The notes beneath the pieces are model-generated. The model did not search any database. It was not told the origin of the DNA and saw nothing but the letters and a program-made list of their open reading frames with translations. A stretch of DNA of 64,000 nucleotides from Neospora caninum Liverpool (taxonomy: Eukaryota > Apicomplexa > Conoidasida > Eucoccidiorida > Sarcocystidae): NCBI RefSeq assembly GCF_000208865.1, contig NC_018398.1, positions 3,416,769 to 3,480,768 on the forward strand. Direction: 5' to 3'. This document shows, in pieces, positions 54,629 to 64,000 of the stretch (its first letter is position 1; each line of letters opens with the position of its first letter). The position numbers and the translations under genes were made by a program.

Positions 54629-57600
54629 TTAGGAAGTCGCACGGAGACTCTGGTCAGCATAAAAAGTCCAGTGGAGAAGCTTTTCTCCCACGCACCTTCT
54701 GTCCCACGGAGCACGACTGCGATCTATGTTGGGAAGTGTTCCAGCCCCTTCGCGCAGTCCGGAGACCACTTCAGACATCCGAGCGTACCGTTGCTGGAAG
54801 GCGCACCCCAATCCATGGAGAGACACAGCAAGTTCCTCACCTGTCGAAATGCGAATAGTCCCTCGTGCCCAATCGCGGTCCAGCTGAATAGCCTGGAGCG
54901 TTGCACTCGTGAGCTCTCCCGAGCTGTGGCACGTACACCCCGCCGAGATACACAGGCGGTCCTGCGGAACAAAAAGACACCTCTCAAGCAGTACCACTCT
55001 CGTTTTCTAACGACCGTGGGCACGCACGTCCTTCCACCGCATCGTTACCTCACAAGCGTTTTTTCCTTTTCCATCTGCTGCGTTTTTTGCAGGGACATTC
55101 GCCTCTCCTACCGCACGCCCAAAGGCCACAGGCGCATCCCGCGAGAGCGCGCCTCCCCAAACTGCACCACGCGGCCGCACCGCGCACCGTACAGGACATG
55201 CATGCATGGGCCTCATCACGCAATTAAACGTGTACTCTCATCCCCTGACCCCCCCCTCCAAAACGGGTACTCGCGTGCACAGATACATACGTATAAGTAG
55301 ATCAGAGTATATATATATATACATGGGGATACGTCAATACGTCCGAGGAAGCCACGAAGTGCGTATGAGGAATTGTGACGGTTCCGACAAGGTGAGAAAC
55401 GTGTAGGGCTGTCGAAGCTGTTTTTCCTTGTCTGGCGCTCGGGGCGGTATTTCAGTGGCTCCTCTTTCGACGAACGTACGCGGAGAAGTCTGACTATTTC
55501 TGGGCCATGGGCACCGCGGATCGACAGAGAGAGAGTGTTGGGAAGCGCGCCGTACATCTCGCTCAGGCTTTTCCCTTGCTGTCCGTCGGTGACCTCGAAG
55601 AACCGGCCTGCTTGCCCCAGCGGTCCGTTGATGCGGATGAAGTCGGCGACTACAGACAAGAGGGGCACGAGAAGAAACAGGTTCCAGGGAGACGATGGGG
55701 AAAGGAGCCGCGGCAAAATTTGCGAAGGTCAGGTAGCTAGGTATAAGCATTACACGCATTTATAGGATAATACATATACGGACAGAGCGTCAAAAAGAAA
55801 CACGGTCAGGTGTGCCTGTGTGTATGCGTATAGGCGCGCGCGTCGCCTGCGTCTGCATGCGTTGCCCACGCGCCGGCGGCTGCATGGAAGGATCGGACGT
55901 ACGTTGGTCTTTTGTCCACTGCGTCAAAAGGGATACTTCGATGAAGAACTGGTGTGTGAATCTGATCAAGGTCTTCTGCATATGCTGCGGGTGAGCCGAG
56001 ACGCGACGGAATCCCGCGTCCTTTCTCTCCGGCCAGAAGCTGCGCCACTCTCCAGGGATAGTTCCTCCTGCCGACCTCGAACCAAAGGGTAGAGACAAGA
56101 CGCGCGAGAAGCCAATCGAAGAGCAAAAGCGGTGGAAGGCAGAGGGTGTCGCGGGGAACCCGGAAACGACGCCCGATCCGTTGTCATGTTTCTCCTCGCT
56201 CGATCCCCCTTGACGAAACGCAGCCGCAAGACTTGGCAGCCACGAGGAAAAGCTTTGTTTCTGGCCTTCCTTCTCTGCTTGGGGTGTACGTACACCTGAC
56301 CCAGAGGGTGCCCCGCTGTGGCCCTCGGCGAGTCGCGTCGTGCTCGTCCGTTCCGCTCCTAGTCCGCTTCCTCCCTCTACACAGCTTCCTTCCTCTCTGG
56401 TTTCCTTCCGGCCTGCGATTTCCACTTCGCTCGGCTCCCCGCGCCTCTCCCCCACGCCCGGCAAGTCGCCCCCGCCTCGCGCTGGAGCTGTATGTACACC
56501 CTGGTCCGCGACACACTGCGTCTCCGGCGCCGATCCAGCCTCGGGCGATGCCCCGTCCGCCGACGTGCTTGCTGCCGGCGTCAGCGGGGCAGGAGCACAC
56601 GGCAAAGATGATGGAGACGGAGGAGCTGGACCCGATAGAAAGTCGGCGCGAACCACTCCGGAGGGGGGAGCCCAACCCTCAGCGATGAGTTCACACGCCT
56701 TGCCTAACGCGACGCAATACGGCACGTTCTCTGTTCCCTGCACAGGGAGCACAAAAATGAAGAGTTCAGTCCGGCCTCGTAAGTCAGAGAGAAAAGGAGG
56801 CGTTGCAAACACGCATCTGCACGTGGCACGCACACCCTGCCTTCGACACGACGGCGGCGACCTCTCCCCGTCCCTGTAAGCCTCAGTGCACTTGGCTCCA
56901 CTCTTTTATGTTCTGCCTGCTCTATCGATTCCGAGACTCCCTTGCGAACTCCAAGACGCGAGACACAGAGAAACGAACGAAGAGGGACACTGCCTGTTCT
57001 GCGACGAAAGTGAGAAATCAAGAAAGGCGGACATGCAACATCGAACCAGGCTGACTGGAATCCACGTCCCGTAAATTCTTGGCATCGCGTCGCCTTTCTG
57101 ACCCCGCTACGCCGCCACTTCCTTTTCCACTGTCAACGCGTTTCACGTCCTGCAATAGACAGAGACGACTCCACCGCAAAACGCGCCCTAATATGTATAT
57201 ACATGTGCATATCTGCCCGCACGAGACGGCGTGGTGGTATCCTCCAGAGAAAAAAGCGTTGAAAAGCACGTACGCCTCGCAATCTTCCTTCCTGTCCACC
57301 GCCGTGCAGGAGAGGACCTATACACGCCCGGGGCCCTACGTACAGCGCGCCGACACCTTTCGGCGCGTAGATCTTATGGCCTGCGACTGTGAAGACACGT
57401 CAGGACAGAGATGCCCGAGAGAGAAGAGGGTTGAATTTAGGAAAAAAGTGGGAAGGAGTCAAGAAAAAAGGAAAACGGCACGAAACGAGACCGAACGTGC
57501 GCGGGGGACGACCAAACAGAAGCCTGTCAACTAAAGCGAGAGACCCGAACCGGCAAACACATATATGCCTCTACGCATACATATATATGTATATATATAT

Positions 57601-60600
57601 ATATATGCAGATAAATATATCTGTAACTTTGCACGTATGGCTGCGAATTTGTGGACAACGTTCTTCGGCTCTCCATGTCCTTTGATGTAAACAAGCTAAA
57701 GGCCGTAGCCGCTGACGCGGAAAAGACTCACTGGTCACCAAGTCCGCGCCAAGCTGAGGAATATTTACAGGAACTTTCCCGAGCGACTGAGAGCAATCGA
57801 CGTGAAACAGTGCATGTGGTGCATGCTCTCGCACAATCCTTGCAACCTGCAAAGGAAAAGCAGACCGCCATCTCCCGGGGACCCGATCCTCACGCGTACC
57901 GTAGATCCCATGCGGTGACACAGATGCATGCAATCAATTATGCCAAATATGTACGCATCAATGTAAACACACCTATCTAGACTCGTATCTTTGTCCGCAT
58001 ATATATATATATATATATGCGTGTGTGGGTATACGTAGATGTAGGAACATGCAGAGTTGCACGTCCGTGCAAACATATACAGATCGAGATGTATCTGAAA
58101 CACGTAAAGATATACAGATCGAGATGTATCTGAAACACGTAAAGATATACAGAGAGGTGTAGTCTCCCTCGGCCAGCGTTTGCATGCCTTTGCCGACCGA
58201 GGTGCCAGCGCCGCGCGACTTTCTCGCTTTTCGTCTGCCTCTCAAAAAATCTGAAACCCACTTCAAACTTCTTGAGGCGACAGAACTGAAAGAGGAGCCA
58301 GCCCGGATCGGAGGCAAGAAAAACGCATCCAGGCACAACTGCATGCAAGCAGACCATTGCCTCAACAAGCACATCCAACTCCACCACCTATAAACATATA
58401 TATATATATATACGTATATATACGTATATATACATGTGTATATATACATGTGTATATATGCATGTATATATATGCATGTGTATATATGCATGTGTATATA
58501 TGCATGTGTATATATGCATGTGTATATATAAAGATTCCTCTTCCCAGTACGACTGTGTTCCCCGGCTAGGCCGAAGAAAGGACGCAGCAAAGCTCAGGTT
58601 AACGGACCTCTTCGATAGGCTGAATCGCTCCGATTTCTGCGTTGGCGTGTGGGATGCTGACAAGCGCAGTCTGAGGGAGGCAAACGGGAGACACCATTCT
58701 CTCTCGGGGGCTGTCGCGACGCTCTACAGAACCGTTTGCGGTTAAAAAGCTCCACCACACAGCGGGCGAATCGCGCCTCGTCAGTTCAGGCAGGATCTTA
58801 CATGAAGGGGCGTGCAAAACCAGCCCGGCCGCGTTCACAAGTGACTCTCCATCCTATGCATGCACACGTCTCGACGCTACACCCGAGTTTTGTGGGAAAA
58901 GATATCGATGTACGGATTTCCTTTCCTGTCTCTCTGCCTACTTACATTCATCTCCCAGCTACGCATGCTTGCATGTATACAAACATATGATATATCTATA
59001 CACGCACATGTACAAGTATATATGTGTGGCAAAGATGGACACGTGGGGAGACAGATGAAGACAAGATGGTAGGTGAGAGAGAGAGGTAGGTCTGACTGCA
59101 TGTGAAAATGTTGAGTTTGCAACCGCTACAGGAGCTTTGGCGAAGCAGCGAAACCAGACTGGGGACGCGGGCTGGGGTGAAGTACGTGGACTCCAGTTCA
59201 CAAGTCTGTCGCCTTTCCATTTCTGCGCCTCGTGGATCGAGTCATGCGTTAGCTTTTAGGCAAATCCACTTCTTTCCAAAGGCGCCTTTCCCCACTGGCA
59301 TGTCATCGCCCTTCACCTCGGCAGAAAGCAGACTGGGCAGAGCCCCGAGGTCCACGAATCCGAAACAGTCGACGGGACAGAAGGAAACTCCAAAACCGTG
59401 GTCTTCCTGGAAAAAAGGCACCTTCACAGCCGCGGCAGGTTTTACGAAAGCGGAAACTCGACGCCGAAATCGCCTTTGCACAAACGACCACTCGCTCTCA
59501 CCTACACAGAGACATCCCCGTTTGTGCAGATGTGGTAAGCAAATCTACACACATGCATTCAGGTACACGAACTCGTGCACATGCGTAAATTTTGATACCT
59601 ATATATACACATACGTATGCATATATATATTTATATATATATATATCTACGCGCAAGTATGAATATGTATCATATAGATCCACTCCTGCATGCACATATA
59701 TACGAATACGTATATTTAAATATACACATGGAACTGCATATGAATAGTATATAGACGCGCGGATACGCACAGACACATGAATACATAGTTAAGCGCGCCG
59801 GTGTCCTCGAGCGCTGAATCGCTGGACATATATAGGCATATGCGCGTGCATAGATAGATGGATAGACTATAGACACTAATATGCATACAAAGATACACAT
59901 AGACGTACATGCTTGTATGTAGTTGTTTTCGTTGTGCAGTGGCGTTTTGCGAGACGAAAAGGAAACATGTATTGGCGTTTGTTTCGGGGCATTACCCATT
60001 CGATTTACCGTTCTCCGGTGAAAAACACACCTGCAGAAATTTGCAAATCTCCAGCACGGCCGGATGCTCGACGCGAGTAGTCACGATGTGACGGCCGACG
60101 CCTCTTCGGCACTGAGCGTGTGCGCCGCATTTGATTGCCCAGTTGAGGCTCTCTGTAGAGAAGAGACACATCAGCGGAACGCCAGAAAAAGACGAGGTTT
60201 CACACGTACAAAGAGACGATGACGCAGAGAGCGAGGCGCCCGCACGCGGTTGTGCATCGAACTCAGAGTCCACCTGCACAAACGCGTAGACGCCTACACC
60301 AATTCACGAACGTTTGCCTGCCCATCTGTGTCGGCGTGCACGGATGTGTATAGGCTGGTATCTGTACATGTGTCTGAAATGCTCGATGCCGTGTCCAGTT
60401 TCGGGCAAACATGTTGCGGACCTGATTGCTTTTTGTGGCAGCCCGTACCTGTCGCCCCAGATGTGAAGATGACGGTCGACGGAGAGACACCGAGGCATCT
60501 GGCCACGCGTACTCGCGCCTCCTCGAGAGCTGTCTTGTTGATTCGGCCCCTCTCGTGTGCGCTTCCTGGATTCCCGAAGAGGCCTGGCAGGAGGACGCAC

Positions 60601-61582
60601 AGAAAAAGCGAGGCGGGGACGCGAAAACGATGCACGACCAAGCAGCCGCACACGCGCCACGAAAACCGTGTCGGCGAAAAGGGCGACATCCCTCACCTGA
60701 GTCTCAGGGTTGGGAGACCAGAAGGCAGCTGTTGCTACGGAAAACCCCCGGATCTCGAATGCCGTCGGCGTTCATCTGTGCATCTGTATTTTGGATGTAC
60801 GCAGCTAACGTGCACTAAACAGGGGGCGTCCACGTGCGTTCGGCTGTATGTACACCTCGCTATGGCGTGCGTCGATAAGGCGCTGGCTTTCCTGTGCGAA
60901 GGTCCAGGGTCCAGGCCACCAGTTGTGCAGTTCTGTTCTTGGACTTTTTTTCCGCGCCTTCGACTGTTTTCTCTCGCGGGTCCTTGGGTCTTCGCGTTCG
61001 CTTACATTCGAAGAAAGGCGCCATCTCTTGGTAAACACGCGGATCGGTCATTGTGGAGCTGTTGTTGTCGAAGTAGAGCGAAAAGCCGTCTCGTCTGTGA
61101 AGTCTGTCGGCGTACGCTGCGTAGCTTTCTCCGGGCTTTTTGTCGAAAGGCGACACTTCACCGCCATCCCGCGTTCCCGTCCCCCCTGTCTGTACGCCGT
61201 CGCTGTGTGGCGCCATCGCTTCTTTCGCATTCCTCTGCGTGCCGCCTCGAACCGGGCCGTCTGCCGCAGTGTCTTCGTTTCGCCCCGGCCGACACAGATC
61301 GAAACGCACCCCTCGGCTGTGGCTGTTCACTTCGTCGATCTCCCCCTGTTTCGCTCCGTCACGATCTGCCGCAACCTCGCCAGTTCCACGCCTGGCCGAG
61401 ACGCTGGCCTTTGGAGATCGCGACAGAGACGAGGGAAAACTCGACAAGTAGGACGAGAGCGACGCGGGGAGAGTCCAGAGTGACAGCGCCGTCTGTGGAC
61501 CGTTTGTTGGAGATCGGCTCGAAGCGGGCGTCGGCGAAGCACTTCGGCCTTCCGTTTCGTGAGACTCGACGGAGAGAAACAT
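54629..61582 (-). CDS. NifS / selenocysteine-lyase-like cysteine desulfurase with large insertion
   Basis: Ten exons: 61582-61006, 60583-60449, 60152-60031, 59496-59317, 58670-58608, 57846-57732, 57386-57274, 56737-55903, 55649-55480 and 54961-54629; all phases agree; 880 residues. Fold-type-I PLP enzyme landmarks in order: [57 protein letters not shown] (His267); [41 protein letters not shown] (Asp376, Gln379); [16 protein letters not shown] (Lys402, Schiff-base lysine); [27 protein letters not shown]; and [11 protein letters not shown] (Cys781, catalytic loop). It would take sulfur or selenium from cysteine/selenocysteine. [18 protein letters not shown] and the short Cys loop resemble selenocysteine lyase. 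Odd points are about 175 extra N-terminal residues and an inserted low-complexity segment of roughly 205 residues (about 457-665). The last exon is read to its stop; a donor at CGACAG|GTGAGG could give another C-terminus. The donor after exon 5 is the unusual GAG|GTCCGT. Confidence 0.9.
55304..55324. repeat. Short TA microsatellite in a desulfurase intron
   Basis: About seven TA units within the intron between exons 9 and 10. Confidence 0.8.
57583..57607. repeat. TA microsatellite in a desulfurase intron
   Basis: TATATGTA followed by a pure TA run, between exons 6 and 7. Confidence 0.85.
58081..58150. repeat. 35-base tandem duplication in a desulfurase intron
   Basis: Two essentially perfect copies of a 35-base unit containing AGATCGAGATGTATCTGAAA then CACGTAAAG, in the intron between exons 5 and 6. 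Confidence 0.9.
58395..58530. repeat. TATATATGCATGTG tandem array in a desulfurase intron
   Basis: A TA run, then TACG/TACATG variants, then about six copies of a 14-base unit containing GCATG. Same intron as the 35-base duplication. Confidence 0.9.
59600..59650. repeat. TA-rich microsatellite in a desulfurase intron
   Basis: Alternating TA and CATA units ending in a TA run, between exons 3 and 4. Confidence 0.8.
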
Positions 61583-64000
61583 GAGGCACAAAGGAGTGAA
61601 AGCTCGCGCGACAAAACGCTGCGCAGAAAATGGCGGCAGCGAGACGGGAGCGGCGCGCTCCACGGGCCGACAGTTGATGGACGAAAAGACGCCGAGCAGC
61701 CCACAAGACGCACGGAAAGATGGCCCCGCACGAAGCCGCGGACAAAGCTAGAGCGCGATTTCGACGAATCGGGGCGAGAGACGCGAAATTCTGCCCACAG
61801 CAACAAAAAGACTGGCCCCTGCGATCAAGAGCAGGGACGAAATTGAAAAGGCAGACGGTTTACCAGTTTTAGGTGACCAGCGAGAGGTCGACACACACGC
61901 TTCGCGCTGCCACATAACAAACCGCTGACGAGACGTGCCACGCACATGCTGGGTCCTCAGGACAGAAAACAGTGTGCGTACACCTCGAAACCGAGAGAGA
62001 AAATGCGACGCACGCACACGCCGGAGGGGACGAGCTTTCGGGAGGAAAGAAAGATCCTCGCGAAAAACGGACTTTGTTGGATGCGCAAAACTTTGGCTGG
62101 AAACCCTCTCGGTGCGAAACGCGAAATTCTGCCCACGGAAACAAACAGGCGGACCCCTGGGATCAGCGTCGCAACTGCGTGCCTTCGCTTGACAAGGCAC
62201 GTGCCTCGAACCGCGTCGAAAACCCGTCTTGAAAACGCGCGACCCTGAGGGGATCGCGGCGCCGCCCCAGCTCTCACCAGAACTCGGCAGCTGAGAACAT
62301 TTCCCTGTTCAAACAGCGCGCGATCAGCGAATCGGGACACGTCTCCGTCCAGGTTCTTGCTCCGCTCTTTTCTTCGCGACACGCGCGCTGGTCCAGACAA
62401 AGTGCCCCGAGTCTCCCTCGGGGCCGCGCAAGTCTGGACGCGTGAACCGCACCCGAGAAAAGGCCACCAAGGAGCAAAGGGACATCTGGACGAAGACGCC
62501 TCGATGGAGCAATGCGGGAACTGCGGTCGGAACGTCCGGAGTCAGTTTGCGTCTTGGTCCGCTCCGTTGCTGGCAAATCGGTAGGGCGCGGCCCGCGCGC
62601 TGAAGCCACGAGCGGGAACGCCGCTCGCGACAGCGCGGCCGTGTCGTTGGAAAAAGTTTCCTTCAGGATCTCCGCCCCTCGCCTCACGAGAACGTCACCA
62701 CAACCGCGGAAACCAACACAAAATCGCGGACACTCCGGGGTCGGCCCCCCCCCTCCCCCTGCGGAAGCGTGCAGGAAAGTTGGGCACTGCCCGTGAGTCC
62801 TTTGGGGTAGCTTCGAAAGACTCAACGCACCTGTCGCTCTGACCCCAGGACGTTTCGCGTACAGCGCCTGTTTCGCTGGGCTCCGTTGTTGGTGTCGGCC
62901 TCACCGACTGCCACGTCTGCGCGGGCGCGCGACGCGGCTCCGATGCGAACAGAGCGAGAATAGGGCGCTCGCCGTGTCGTGGCGATCCGGAAGAGAGGCA
63001 TCCTGGGTGCCCCGAGGCGAGGAGAAAGCGAGGAGACGCGACAGCGGCGAAAAACTGCTCTCCCCCTGGCACAGAGGTCTCTCGTTGTCCTTCAAAAACA
63101 AGCACACGCGTTGTCCGCTGTGGACGACCGACACAGCACGGCTCTCTTTACTGTGAAAAGAACTGCGTACGGGAGAAGCTCTGTCTACACTTACAATTAC
63201 AGAAAAAGGAGAAACCACGAAGAACAGACAGCGTGGCACTCCCGCGCCACACAGATCTGGCTGGTGTTGATCTACGCTGTGGCGACCAGAGAACGCAAAA
63301 AATACGAAAGAGGCAGCTGGAGCATGCAATTTCTCCCTAATGTTCCCAGCCTGGTGCTCCTTCTCTACCTAGATAATGAACGCCACGCCTGGTTCCCAAC
63401 TCGCCAAATTGGAGCGCGGTCGCACGAAGCTCGAACGGGAGCCTCGCCTGTGTGGCGCGGAAGTCTAGGGCTCAAAAACGCGAATGTGAACAGAGCCCCT
63501 GTCGCAATCCCCCCTAACCCCTCCTAGTTGAGAATCAACTCCCGAACCTGCGGTATATTCCGACTTTGTTGCCTTACACGGGGCTGTGCCTTATCACCAG
63601 GGAATGTCGCTCCTTGAGCGCGCGCGATAAACCTGTGTTCAGATTTCTCTGACCTAGAAATCTCCGACGTTTCGGCTTCTCGAGTCCGAGACCGTGTGAT
63701 CTGGCGGCGAACACGGACTTAGAGAAACGAGGAACCGACTCGGCGGCGACCGGAAGTCTCCCCAAGGAAAGAAACAGGGAAGAGAGAGAACGTGCCAAAG
63801 TGCCGAACAGACTGTTCCAGAGGCGGAAGCCGCGCGAAGGACTGCCTACACTTTGCGATCTGCGCGCGCGTCTTCCGCTCCGTCTCGCTGTCTCATGTCT
63901 CGTTTGACAAGATTTTCGCCATGCGACGGCCCGTGGAAGACCAGAGAAACCCGAATAAAAACAAATCGAAATTCAAAGGGTTTCTGCGCTCCATGCATTC
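61583..64000. other. Upstream region of the desulfurase-like gene to the right edge
   Basis: No gene supported in the last 2.4 kb. It contains a pair of related 52-base segments (61780-61832 and 62119-62170). The minus-strand frame stays open above the chosen ATG at 61582, so a longer 5' exon is possible. The right edge may carry the flank of another gene, but I see no coding signature. Confidence 0.5.
61780..62170. repeat. Pair of related 52-base direct repeats
   Basis: Segments at 61780-61832 and 62119-62170 share ACGCGAAATTCTGCCCAC and then match at most positions through CCCCTG-GATCA, about 340 bases apart in the same orientation. Confidence 0.7.

Overview
The window looks like nuclear DNA of a tissue-cyst-forming coccidian (Toxoplasma / Neospora / Hammondia group). 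The evidence is GC-rich coding sequence, many short exons with GTAAG/GTGAG/GTACG donors, serine- and glutamate-rich low-complexity insertions, TA- and TGCATG-rich microsatellites, a parasite-specific apical membrane antigen (AMA) paralogue, and ribosomal-type promoter motifs described from Toxoplasma. I cannot tell the species. From memory and unchecked, H2A.Z, eEF1-gamma and AMA2 lie close together on one T. gondii chromosome (XII), which fits. Nothing here is bacterial, viral or CRISPR-like.

Layout, left to right. 1-961 (-): the 5' part of a syntaxin-6-like SNARE gene that runs off the left edge. 2917-4764 (+): a single-exon membrane-anchored staphylococcal-nuclease-fold protein. About 5.6-17.1 kb (-): one large, exon-dense gene for an unrecognised membrane protein. 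17.1-20.2 kb: no supported gene. 20203-21787 (-): histone H2A.Z, three exons. 23269-25447 (+): ribosomal protein eL43/RPL37A, three exons, divergent from H2A.Z. 28131-29783 (-): SCOC-like short coiled-coil protein. 31211-34996 (+): 1,261-codon low-complexity ORF. 36755-40920 (-): UBA-UAS protein of the UBXN7 type, apparently without a UBX domain. 43273-45343 (+): eEF1-gamma, with a first coding exon that is only the ATG. 47033-50114 (-): AMA paralogue (AMA2 candidate), four exons, with transmembrane and tail exons that simple ORF reading misses. 54629-61582 (-): NifS / selenocysteine-lyase-like cysteine desulfurase, ten exons, with a large inserted segment. 61.6-64 kb: no supported gene.

The genes form a mixed housekeeping/parasite-specific block, not an operon. 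Translation genes (eL43, eEF1-gamma) carry TRP-1- and TRP-2-like promoter elements. Syntaxin-6 and SCOC-like proteins point to Golgi/endosome traffic. The AMA paralogue belongs to host-cell invasion. Exon models were built by hand from splice consensus, reading phase and family motifs. Lengths and phases agree for every multi-exon model except parts of the 5.6-17.1 kb gene, where some junctions stay open.
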